Shown: piece after piece, positions 55,731-64,000 of the stretch | How positions within the stretch are numbered: position 1 is the stretch's first letter | Layout: each line of letters opens with the position of its first letter | From: Tretioscincus oriximinensis | Taxonomy: Eukaryota > Chordata > Lepidosauria > Squamata > Gymnophthalmidae | NCBI GenBank assembly: GCA_022410635.1 | Contig: JAJVDF010001190.1 | Coordinates: forward strand, 147,625 to 211,624 | Reading direction: 5' to 3' | DNA length: 64,000 bases | Position numbers and translations under genes: made by a program | The notes under the pieces: model-generated | What the model saw: only the letters and a program-made list of their open reading frames with translations | Databases searched by the model: none | What the model was told of the DNA's origin: nothing

Positions 55731-56062
55731 GATTCTGCCTTTTNCCATTAACAAAGAGCCACAAAGGCTTGAGAAGGAAAATACTGGTTGTTTTGCAAAG
55801 ATGTCAGAAAGAATCAGCAATCAGGAAATTATGGACATTTGCACCTTTATGAAAAAAAAATCTGTTTTTATGTATGGTGGAACAATAAGATTGTTGAGAC
55901 ATCCTGGTAAGAACCAGTTAAGAAAACAACATATATAGGGGAGCTAAGAGACATTAGCAGAGCCCAAAAATGTGGGGGGCAATATCATGTAAACACCTGT
56001 CTCTATACACTGGACACAAAAGGAAAAGCAAATGATGCCCTCCAATGAATACAAGGACTGAC

Positions 56063-56332
56063 CTTTCACCTTCAGGCGAACACTCTCACAGGTTTTCTTC
56101 TGGACCTTGACTGTGACTGTGCCACCATCTTCTGGCATGACATGCTTGAGGATAAGGCTGTGAAACTTGCCCATCCTCTTGATCTCGTTGAAGTTATTGG
56201 AGAAGAGGTGGGTGTCGTTGAGGAACCATTCCACGTCCTCCGAATCATCAGACAGCTCACAGGAGAAAATGGCGCATCCCTCTTCTTCAGTCTCCAGATC
56301 TTGCAAGTGTTTAGTTATCTCCACTAGACGTT
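56063..56332 (-). CDS. OBSCN: Obscurin-like Ig exon Ig-a3 (Cys-less F strand)
   Basis: This 270-bp exon has an acceptor tttttccag ahead of AA-CGT-CTA and a donor G|gtcagt, an uncommon but valid GTCAGT. The domain has Cys25 (IFSCELS), Trp36 (EDVEWFLND) and an F strand GGTVTVKVQ, where Val replaces the second Cys. Two additional cysteines (residue 20 and KKTCES) are off the canonical positions. It belongs to the 90-codon subclass. Downstream of it lies the largest intron of the window (7141 bp), which carries the DIRS element. Confidence 0.92.
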
Positions 56333-56667
56333 CTGGAAAAAGAGAGAAAAGCATATCCTAAGATTCTTTAGCTTTAGATGGCATTCGTTCACTAATTCAG
56401 AAATGTATACGTGTGGCAAATTTCCTTACTATATGCTATTCCATTTCTTTCAAGTCCAGCAGACCCACCCAGAGTTATCATGCCATCCACATGCCAGTCA
56501 ATGAGGTTTTGGTTCTGGGTATTCCAAGTGTTGCATCTGAGAATCTGTCTCACTTGATCCCATCACATCATCCACATAACCCAAATGGCCAATGAAGTTT
56601 TGGATCTCATCAGCCCCAGCTCTGCATTTACGAACACCACAACCCACCCATCCCATCATCCAAATAC

Positions 56668-56934
56668 CTAAGACAGTCAATGATGCTTTGCTCTCAGCAT
56701 TCCCAGCTTTACATTTGTAGACACCGGAATCTCCGACTGTCAGCCGCATGATTTTGAGCTCAGATGTGTTTTTATCACTCTTGATCTTAAATCGGTCTGA
56801 GGCTTCAATTTGTTTAAGGTCTTTATACCACTGCACAGCCTTGGGGGAAGGCTTGAAGTCACAGGAGAAGACAACAGAATGGTTTTCTTCAGCAGTTTTG
56901 TCTTCCAACTGCCTGGTAATCATCACCTGAAGTT
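56668..56934 (-). CDS. OBSCN: Obscurin-like Ig exon Ig-a2 (canonical I-set)
   Basis: This 267-bp exon (89 codons) has an acceptor tttttttag ahead of AA-CTT-CAG and a donor G|gtattt, a weaker match to the consensus than most of the array. The domain has Cys25, Trp36 (AVQWYKD) and Cys75 (DSGVYKCKAGNAESKA). This is the most classical I-set signature in the window, resembling generic titin/obscurin I-set domains rather than the C-x-C block. Strand G ends ASLTVLG. It lies between two Cys-poor domains (a1 and a3), with introns of 644 and 335 bp. The assignment to the Ig fold is secure. The exact human counterpart is not determinable here. Confidence 0.93.
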
Positions 56935-57578
56935 CTAAAAAAATGAAGAAAGAGCCATTGATCTAGTTTCACGAACGTCAAGGGACATACCGCCACTTGT
57001 GGTGGGCTTGTGATAAGTCTTTTGTCATGGACAGACCACTCCCTGGTGAGATCTGGACTCAGAGTGGCAGTTCCCCTCTGCAGGGGTGGAGGGCCCATTC
57101 AGCTGGTCCGCCCATAGAGACTTATGGAATCCAGGTGATTCCTGAATGCTCTGGGGGATTTTCTGATTGGATGACATTCCTGCTGAGGCTCTGGTTTCTT
57201 TTTGAAATCGAGAGACGTCCCGGGCTATCAACGTTCTCACTCCCAAGTGCCCTCAGCGTATCTGTGGAGCCCATAGAGCACCCTGGTATTCCAGGGAGTT
57301 AAGGGCAATGAAGCAGGAAGGCCGACGGCCGGAGTGCAGATGACACAAATCCCTACAAGAGTCTGACCGAACATGGATTAGAGGACATTATCATGCCTAC
57401 TACGTTGAAGGTTGAGGTATAAATTCCTAAACAAATTCCNAAATAAATAAATACATACATTTTTTAACTCGTGTTCAAATACCAGGTTTTATNATTGGAG
57501 TTATATCTTTCCACACTCTATCTTGTCAAATGAAGCCTATCTGTTACAATCTCTAGCTTTGTCGAAGTAACGGCTTAC

Positions 57579-57848
57579 CCTTTACAACCAGATTTGCCGA
57601 GGACTTGGCTTTTCCGATAGCAAACTGAATGGTGCCTGCCATGTCTACNTCCGTCTTCTTCAAGATCAGGCGGTGGATTCTCCTTTCCTGTTCTAGCACA
57701 ACGTCTTTGCTGGCCTGCAGAAGCTCCCCACGAAGGGACCAACGAGGGGGCTTCACCGATTGAAGGGATATTTCACATTCAAACCTGGCTTCTTCTGGTT
57801 CAGTCACTTCGACATCCTTCAGTCCNTTCACAATATTAATGGTTTGCT
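57579..57848 (-). CDS. OBSCN: Obscurin-like Ig exon Ig-a1 (Cys-less F strand)
   Basis: This 270-bp exon (90 codons) has an acceptor ...ctcctcag ahead of AG-CAA-ACC and a donor G|gtaagc. It encodes one I-set-like Ig domain that opens with xQTINIV, with Cys25 in strand B and Trp37 in strand C. The F strand reads GTIQFAIG, so the usual second Cys is replaced by Phe and no canonical disulphide can form. It ends in SSANLVVKG. Two codons contain N. It belongs to the longer, single-Cys subclass with a3, a5, a22 and a26. It is the first array exon I can place; the 6.1 kb upstream to the window edge is repeats. The next exon follows a 644-bp intron. Confidence 0.9.
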
Positions 57849-57901
57849 CTGAGGAGGAGAAAGGGAAGGTGGTCAGAAGGGCAGGTCTAGCATGGGGAGG
57901 C

Positions 57902-58043
57902 ATGGAGGTGCAGAGGTTAAGATCAATGGTCTTTCAACAGAGAGTGGGGTTTGAGGCCTCATGTGTCTGTCATGGGGTGAGCGCCGTCTACTGACCCCAG
58001 CTTCTGCCAACCTAGCTGTTCGGAAGGAGCAATTGCAAGCANA
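57902..58043 (+). mobile_element. tRNA-derived SINE family S2, 5' part
   Basis: GGAGGTGCAGAGGTTAAGAT, B-box-like GGTTTGAGGCCTC, then CCAGCTTCTGCCAACCTAGC TG. Confidence 0.72.
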
Positions 58044-58165
58044 TTAATTCCTTGTTTCCCCCAAAATATGACCTAAACCAAAAATAAGACTTAACGTGGT
58101 TTTTTTCAGATTTTTGAGGATGCTCAAAATGTAAACCCTACTCCAAAAATAAGCCATAATTACAG
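58028..58165. repeat. Fold-back element end, related to 15.7 kb
   Basis: CCCCCAAAATATGACCTAAA CCAAAAATAAGAC and CCAAAAATAAGCC resemble the AAAATAAGACC termini of the 15.68 kb element. Confidence 0.5.
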
Positions 58166-58175
58166 TTAATAAATA

Positions 58176-58380
58176 AAAAGTCAAATTGTGTCCAGGCAAA
58201 AGAAAACAAAACAAAGAGAGAGGGAGGAGCATAGAACAGTGGGAGGGGAAGAGAAGCAGGAAGGAAGAGAAAACTGGAGGGAGGGAGGCAGGGGGAAAGA
58301 GAAATGCAGTAAAGAAAGAAGGAAAAAGGTCACATAAACATAAATACATACAAGTACATAACCCCCCCCCCAAAAAAAAA
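58176..58380 (+). repeat. Purine-rich tract and poly-C/poly-A run
   Basis: A GGGAGG/AAGGAAG-rich stretch ends in C10 followed by A-rich sequence at 58362-58383. Confidence 0.85.
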
Positions 58381-58394
58381 AAACCAGCCCTCCT

Positions 58395-61300
58395 CCTCCT
58401 GGGATCCATTCTATAATTGATTGTAAGCCATGGTGATAGCATTTCTCAAACTTTCATTTACACCATAACCGGCACTATACGTAATTAGAGGCCGCCAATT
58501 TCTCTCCCAGCTTGATGCAAGTTTATGTCCCATCAATTTCAACCTCCTTTCTCTCATGACAACAAACAGAAATAATTCCACCAAATAATCATACCAGACA
58601 TTGATATTCCATTTCGTGCAGTCTTTCCACCCCCTCGCAATTGTGATCTGACCAGCCCATATTGCTTTACTAGTAATNATTTTAGCATTTGAATTCATAG
58701 CCCTTGGAAGCCTAAACATAATGAGAAGTAGTTTAGTATTAATTATATTTGTATTCAATATTCTATTTACCTCCCTCATTATGTTTTCCCAAAAACTAAT
58801 TACTTTTGGGCAGTCGTACCACATATGTATATATGTACCGCGGTCTGCACAGCCGTGCCAACATAGTGGCGAAAAAGTTCCCGTGTGGCTTAGTTGGGAA
58901 GGAGTTTTATACCATCTTGTGATTAATTTTAAGTTTACTTCCTTAAATTTATTACATTTAATCTTTATTATATCTTTTATCCAACCTTCCCATTCAGCCT
59001 CNGAACAATTGATATCATTCACCCATNTAGCTTTTAATAGATTTAAATTTTTGTATTTAATNGAGGTCAGCAGATTATATAATGAGTTGGTGGTTCCTGT
59101 TTTCTTTACCTTCCTAATTTCAATTATTTTTTCCAAGTCTGTCCTGGGATGGGCCATATTAAGTCTAATCGACTGTTGTGAAATAAAAGATATTACTGCT
59201 TGTTCCGCGATCCAATTTCCGACACTGGAGCTCAATAACCTTAATTCTCTTAAAGATATAGGATTCCCTTGCGGTCCGTATAAATCTCTTAGCCTTTTGG
59301 CCTCCAAACCTTCAAGATATCTCGCTAAGTTCTCCTCGCCTGTAAGATTGATGATTTTATTTGATGCCATTTGGTATTCAGAGGGTACTAGTTTCCTATA
59401 CATACGCTGCCAAGTTTTATAAACAGTGTCTAGAGGCTGGAGCCACAATTTTTTTATGTCAGTTGGTATCCTTCTGGACATCAAAGAAAATTTTTTAACC
59501 TTATTTAGGGCTAATTCAATCCTAACTGTTTTTAAATCATTACGAAATTCCAGATCAATCAACTTAAAAATATGAAAAAGCTCATAATATGATCTTAGGC
59601 ATGGTAAACCCCAGCCAGCCTGCTCGTTAGTTGCNTAAAAGGAATGATTCACTGTCCTTCTCCTATTTCCATCAAAAATCCATTCCTTGAGTAGTGTCTC
59701 CCATGTCTTAAAGGTCTTTTCTACAATATGGCCCGGTACTGCTTGAAAAAGAAATAAAAACTTTGGAAGGAGCATCATTTTGAACGCTCTAATTTTGGTT
59801 AGAATACCCCATCTATTTGATTTCCATCTAGAGATAGCTTTTTTAATCTTTTTCCATAGAGGATTATAGTTTAAGTTGATAATTTTATTCGGATTCTTGN
59901 ATAGCGTGACCCCCAGATATTTAAATTTTTTTGTCCCTATTTTTAATCCAGAAAGATGTGCAATCTGTTGTTGTTGATCTCTGGGAACATTTAACATCAT
60001 TATCTCAGATTTATCTATATTTATTTTCAATCCAGAGACTTTCTCGAAGTTTATTATCTCATTTTTAAGGTATGGAATGGAANGCAGGGGGTCCTCAGTA
60101 ATTATTAAGGCATCGTCTGCATATAAATTTACTCTAACTTCATCAGAACCTATTCCATAACCAGACATATTCTGATTTACCCTAATGTTATTTGCGAATG
60201 GTTCCATAGCAAGTAGAAAAATAAGGGGGGACAGGGGACATCCCTATTTTACTCCATTCTTTATGTCTATCGAGTCAGAAGTTCCCCCATTCACCCTTAC
60301 CTTTGCGGTATTACCTTCATATAACTTTGATATTAGTGATTGGAACATCCCCCCCACAGTTAAACTTTTCACAAATTTCCGTAATGTAACTATGGTTCAC
60401 CGAATNAAACGCTTTATAAACGTCTAGTTTTATAAGAGCAAGTTTTCTTCGGTGTCGTTTAGCATGGCTAAGAATGTTGACTGAAGTTCTTATGGNATCT
60501 GCGATATTTCGCCCCATGACGAAACCGTACTGATCCTCCTTGATTATCTTAGGAATTATCTTTTCCAGCCGTTTTGCTAGTATGCCTGTAAATATTTTAT
60601 AATCAGTATTTGTCAGTGAAATTGGTCGATATGACTCTACATTTTCCTCTTCTTTTCCACTTTTCAGGATAGGAACTATTTCCGATTGTTTCCACGACGT
60701 CGGAACCGTTTGATCTGATAATATTGCATTGAATAAGATTAGTAGCTGTGGGGTTAACTCTTGACTGAAGTCTTTATAAAAATTGGCCATAAACCCATCG
60801 GGTCCAGGTGTTTTCCCTACCTTTAAAGATCTAATTTCGTTTTCAATCTCTAAAGCAGTAAAGCTGGCATTTAGGGAAAATTTATCGTCCTCTGACAGCC
60901 TTAAATCTATATTAACTTGTCCAGGTTGTATTCTCCTCTCGCGATATAAATGCTTATAAAAATTCACCAAACGATTTCTTATATCCTGATCTTTAGATAG
61001 TAGAGTCCCGTTTGTGTCTTTTATACCGTCTATCCTTCTTTTTTCCCGACGTGATTTTAATACTCTAGCCAGGGCCTTGACACTATAAGAATCCCACGAA
61101 TGAAATTGATTCTTACCATACAAGATATTTTTCATCAATTGGGATTTGTCCAAAAACTCTAGTTCTTTTTTTTTGTTATCCAATTGTATTCTTTGTCTTC
61201 TATTGTTATTAAGACTCAGATTCCTTTGAAGTAATTCTATATCATTCATTAATTGTCTCCTGTACACATTCTTTTGCCTTTTTCTTATTATATCCTGTTG

Positions 61301-61793
61301 AATACATGCCCCTCTAATTACCGCCTTAAATGCATCCCAAATCATTGATTCTGATAATTGTGATTGTCTATTAAACAAAAAATATTCATGGATCTGGTTT
61401 TTTAACAAATATTTTACACATATATTTTTCACAGTTTCTGGGTCATATTTCCAAGTTCTGCTTCTCTCTAGACTTTGCGATGAAAAAGAGACTAGAATTG
61501 GCGCATGGTCCGATATATAAATCGGGCCAGTCTTTACCGCCTCTACTTTATATAGGTTCCCGGGGTTTATCAATACATAGTCAATATATGTAAATGACTG
61601 ATGTCGTGATGAATAGAATGTTGGATTATTACTTAAACTTAAATGGTGATGGACGTCATATAAATTCCAATTTCGTAATTTAAACCTATTTCTTCTAGAT
61701 GTTAATCTAGTCATATATTGTCTGATATCCAGATTTAAATCCCCAGCAAAAATAAAGTCCCCCTGTATTTTAGTTTGGAATTTATTTAGGACA
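58395..61793 (-). mobile_element. L1-type LINE, 5'-truncated, nearly intact ORF2
   Basis: A 3.4-kb L1-clade element in the host sense orientation, 5'-truncated within the endonuclease. It lies upstream of exon Ig-a1, probably in an intron. At its 5' break it meets a SINE at 61.79 kb. No poly-A tail is evident at its 3' end. Confidence 0.88.
58411..61793 (-). pseudogene. L1-type ORF2 (endonuclease-RT), one frameshift and one stop
   Basis: Endonuclease remnant: FIFAGDLNLDIR, YIDYVLINPGN and ISDHAPILVSFS. Reverse transcriptase: TPGPDGFMANFYKDF, SYRPISLTNTDYKIF, LIKLDVYKAF, GCPLSPLIF and the catalytic VNLYADDALII at ~60.1 kb. C-terminal domain: KMMLLPKFLFLFQAVP, then the zinc-knuckle-like CWHGCADRGTYIHMWYDC (C-x3-C-x7-H-x4-C). 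The frame shifts at a G-run near 60.35 kb, and one TAG interrupts it just before GCPLSP. Otherwise it is open for about 1100 codons apart from N bases. A fairly young but dead copy. Confidence 0.88.
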
Positions 61794-61985
61794 TTGGTGT
61801 AGTGGTTAAAGTGTTTAACTCTTATCTGGTAGTCTCCCCAGTTTGATTCCATACTCCCGCAACCTAGCCTGCTGGGTGACCTTGGGCCAATCCCAGAATT
61901 CCCTCAATCCCACCTATTTCACAGAGTGTCTGTTGTGGAGAAGGCAGCAAAAGCTGTGTGAGTCACCCTTAGGTGAAAGGGATGT
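61791..61985 (+). mobile_element. tRNA-derived SINE family S1
   Basis: TGGTGTAGTGGTTAAAGTGT (A-box region), TAGTCTCCCCAGTTTGATTC (B-box), then GCTGGGTGACCTTGGGCCAA TC and ATAAATTAAAGCTC. Its 5' end abuts the L1 break. Confidence 0.85.
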
Positions 61986-62115
61986 TATAAATTAAAGCTC
62001 TCCTTCTTCTCCTTCTTCTCCTCCTCCTTCTCCTCCTCCTTCAACTCCTCCTCCTCCTCCTTCTCCTCCTTCTCCTTCTCCTTCTTCTCCTTCTCCTTCT
62101 TCTACTTCTTCAGAA
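61986..62115 (+). repeat. (CTTCTCCTC)n tail of SINE S1
   Basis: Pure pyrimidine for most of 130 bp, directly downstream of the SINE. Confidence 0.92.
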
Positions 62116-62234
62116 ACAATTTCCTTGCTATGTTACTAGATCTGGAAAGAACTACATGTGACCAAAATCAGTGGATCTGTTCATCCCACTTCTACCGAAC
62201 TCGGTGAGATGTAGAAGGATCAGAACTGTCTACA

Positions 62235-62338
62235 GTTTTTCTCCATTCACCTTACATACCCCATCCGATCACCTCTTAAACACTGTCTTTAAAGGCTGAA
62301 GGGATCCAGATNTTGCANCCTGATTTCATAAGACATAT
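62235..62338 (-). mobile_element. CR1 LINE fragment, minus strand
   Basis: The reverse complement gives TTATGAAATCAGG, CCCTTCAGCCTTTAAAGAC and GTTTAAGAGGTGATCGGATG, CR1 in order. Confidence 0.75.
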
Positions 62339-62379
62339 TTCAGCAATACAGCAGTACAAAATCAGACACCTGACAATTT

Positions 62380-63175
62380 CTCTAAACCCTCCATTTTCAG
62401 ACAAGGTGACTGAGTAACACTTGCAGAAGATTATGGTTCAAAACAGATTACTTAGATCCACTTCAGTAAGGTTTCAGGCCTGGTTTGGTACAGAAAATGC
62501 TTTGGTTGGCCTGGTAGATTATCTACACCAAAAACCTGTCANCAGAATATACCATTATTCGTTATACTGAATCTTTCCATGGCCNTCTAAACCATCAACA
62601 CCAACAATACCCTCTTGGACCATTGACCAGGGGTTGGTCTGGGTGGTACACTGATTGAAGTCCTACCTTGAGGGCAGAATCCAGAGTGTGATGATGGACT
62701 TCTATACCACCCTTTGTCCAGTGACTTTGGGGATGCCACAGAGTTCTATCTGTTCCTCATGGTGTTTGACATCCATATGAATCTGCTGATAGAGATGGTC
62801 CTGAACAGTTGTACTGCATAGACATCAGGATGCTGATGACACATAATTCTGTCTATGTCATCAGAGGCCAGNGAGGTGGTGATTGTCTTGAATCAGGAGC
62901 TGGGCTGGAGGTTGGGCTGGATTGGCTGAATAAACCAAAGTTGGGCCAAAGAAGATGGAGCTATTTCCCCCCCCCCCCAAGATGATGGGTGACCAAAGGT
63001 CCAGCCTTGTTCAGGAGGGTTTGGTGCTTCCTTTGGAACGTAAGGCCACAGCTTGAAGGTTCTCTCAACCCATCTTTGCTTCCTAGATAGCAGCTATGGT
63101 CAAAAGTTCCTTGCTATGTCAACAACTACACCTCTTTCTTGAGAAGTTTTTCCTTACATCAATGATTCAGGGGCC
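62380..63175 (+). mobile_element. L2-like LINE reverse-transcriptase remnant
   Basis: Frame-broken pieces parallel L2 RT: TCAGGCCTGGTTTGGTACAG, the D-x-S-x-A-F-x-x-x-x-H region around 62.56-62.62 kb, GGGATGCCACAGAGTTCTAT (G-x-P-Q-x-S) and GCTGATGACACATAATTCTG (A-D-D-T). Antisense to the gene. Confidence 0.7.
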
Positions 63176-63397
63176 TATCATGTTCACCCTGTTTAAACAC
63201 GGGATAAAAATCATTGGTTTGATGAATTGAAGTTCTGGTGCGTTGATAGAATATATGACAATCAGGATATTCATTTATTAAGAAAAAGAAAATTATTTTG
63301 GATGTACAAATAATTTTCTACCTGACCAGAAAATCAAAATGAGGATATTAACTAGATATTTGTATTAAAAAATCCTGCTTTCACCTGCTGAATATAG

Positions 63398-64000
63398 ATA
63401 TCCATAGACTTGATTAAAGCTGATACAGAACCACACCTTCAGATTAAAGCTGATACAGAACCCACCTTAGTGGGGACCCCTTCCTTAGAAGATGTGCCGA
63501 CATCCTCTTGCACCGAGGATAGTCCTCCANGGGTGGAGGGAGGGGGGCTTCTTGTAGTGGGTGATTCGANTGTCAGGCATATTGAGAGGAGGGTNTGCGA
63601 TGGGCGAAATGACCGCATGGTAACTTGCCTGCCGGGTGCAAAGGTTGNGGACATCACGCTACATCTAGATAGGCTGTTAGACAGTGCTGGGGTGGAGCCA
63701 GGTGTTGTAGTACATGTTGGTACCAACGACATTGGGAAAGCCAAGCGGGAAGTCCTGGAAGCCAAATTTAGGTTGCTAGGTAGAAGATTGAAATCCAGGA
63801 CCTCCAAGGTAGCATTTTCTGAAATGCTACCTGTTCCACGTGCAGGACCAGCCAGGCAGGCAGAGATTAGAAGCTTCAATGCGTGGATGAGGCTGTGGTG
63901 TCGTGAGGAAGGATTTAGATTTGTCAGGAACTGGGGGACATTTTGGGACAGACCATACCTGTACAAAAGGGACGGGTTGCACTTGAACCAAGATGGAACC
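63398..64000 (+). CDS. CR1 ORF1 SGNH esterase domain, cut by window end
   Basis: An open frame of about 200 codons with no stop before the window edge. It has LLVVGDS (Ser codon 63566-63568), VHVGTNDIGKAK (63.71-63.74 kb) and YKRDGLHLNQDG (Asp 63971, His 63980). These are blocks I, III and V of SGNH/GDSL hydrolases, and this esterase is known in ORF1 of CR1-group LINEs. The N-terminal part (DTEPTLVGTPSLEDVPTSS) is low complexity. Three N bases fall in it. It is probably the 5' half of a CR1 running off the window. Confidence 0.82.
   Translation, partial: MSIDLIKADTEPHLQIKADTEPTLVGTPSLEDVPTSSCTEDSPPXVEGGGLLVVGDSXVRHIERRXCDGRNDRMVTCLPGAKVXDITLHLDRLLDSAGVEPGVVVHVGTNDIGKAKREVLEAKFRLLGRRLKSRTSKVAFSEMLPVPRAGPARQAEIRSFNAWMRLWCREEGFRFVRNWGTFWDRPYLYKRDGLHLNQDGT
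63412..63470 (+). repeat. 29-bp tandem duplication
   Basis: GATTAAAGCTGATACAGAAC CACACCTT occurs twice back to back with one small difference, near the start of the open CR1 ORF1 frame. Confidence 0.9.

Larger units (their letters stand above)
848..57848 (-). other. OBSCN: Central Ig-array part of an obscurin-like giant gene (partial, 27 exons)
   Basis: This entry spans 27 single-domain immunoglobulin exons, all on the minus strand and all in phase 1-1, so the reading frame continues through every predicted splice. Obscurin is a giant sarcomeric scaffold (Ig array, then IQ, SH3, RhoGEF and, in long forms, kinase domains) around the M-band and Z-disc that also binds sarcoplasmic-reticulum ankyrin. 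The identification rests on the repeated pattern of Cys25, W-K-K-G, D-x-G-x-Y-x-C-x-C-G-D-Q and T-x-x-L-T-V, and on one exon per domain. Titin I-band Ig exons are also phase 1-1, but they lack the repeated CVCGDQ strand. OBSL1 has too few Ig domains. No start, stop, FN3 or catalytic exon lies in the window, so both ends are missing. The array is transcribed from high to low coordinates. Confidence 0.8.

Noticed and set aside
848..57848. Titin or obscurin-like 1 as the host gene
   Set aside because: Titin Ig exons lack the repeated C-V-C-G-D-Q strand, and OBSL1 has too few Ig domains for 27 in a row. Obscurin fits better, but no unique non-Ig domain is in the window to prove it.
58721..59422. 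233-codon plus-strand ORF
   Set aside because: Antisense to L1 ORF2.
61791..61870. tRNA gene at the SINE head
   Set aside because: A- and B-box-like words are present, but no cloverleaf or anticodon arm is convincing and the sequence continues into a SINE body. The same applies to 23.6, 32.0 and 57.9 kb.
63439..63966. 175-codon minus-strand ORF at the window end
   Set aside because: The opposite strand carries the SGNH triad of CR1 ORF1, so the minus frame is a shadow.

Overview
The window looks like a piece of a vertebrate genome, most likely from a squamate reptile. There are no bacterial-style operons. Short exons with GT-AG borders sit in introns packed with CR1, L2-like, RTE/BovB-like and L1 LINEs, tRNA-derived SINEs, a DIRS tyrosine-recombinase-type retrotransposon, solo LTRs and fold-back DNA transposons. 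Scattered single N bases point to a draft assembly. The species call rests on repeat content and is an inference.

The host gene is one very large gene on the minus strand, read from about 57.85 kb down to 0.85 kb. I place 27 consecutive exons. Each encodes exactly one immunoglobulin domain (264, 267, 270 or 273 bp, 88-91 codons), begins after an AG in phase 1, and ends with G|GT in phase 1. Together they give 7206 nt (2402 codons). The domain style (Cys25, W-K-K-G, then D-x-G-x-Y-x-C-x-C-G-D-Q) fits the central tandem Ig array of obscurin (OBSCN), the giant sarcomeric protein that links M-band and Z-disc titin and myosin to sarcoplasmic-reticulum ankyrin. Neither end of the gene is in the window. 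I see no FN3, IQ, SH3, RhoGEF or kinase exon. Exons are numbered Ig-a1 to Ig-a27 in transcript order; these are local numbers, not human domain numbers.

Layout from high to low coordinates: 64.0-57.9 kb, upstream intron or flank with a CR1 ORF1 esterase fragment (cut by the window end), an L2-like reverse-transcriptase remnant, a SINE with a pyrimidine tail and a nearly intact L1-type ORF2; 57.8-56.1 kb, Ig-a1 to a3; 56.1-48.9 kb, a 7.1 kb intron holding a DIRS element with inverted terminal repeats and an internal complementary region; 48.9-37.5 kb, Ig-a4 to a9; 36.3-18.0 kb, Ig-a10 to a20, a block sharing a C-x-C F-strand motif; 15.4-0.85 kb, Ig-a21 to a27. Introns range from 198 bp to 7.1 kb.

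Three Ig subclasses can be seen: C-x-C domains (a10-a20); C-[D/S/E]-x domains with the usual Cys pair (most others); and five slightly longer domains (a1, a3, a5, a22, a26) in which the F-strand Cys is replaced by Phe or Val. No hidden defence system, CRISPR array or RNA gene was found. The notable items are the Ig subclass structure, a near-perfect 63-bp-arm palindrome in an intron, an in-place inversion inside a CR1 copy, the DIRS inverted-repeat architecture, and a self-nested DNA transposon.
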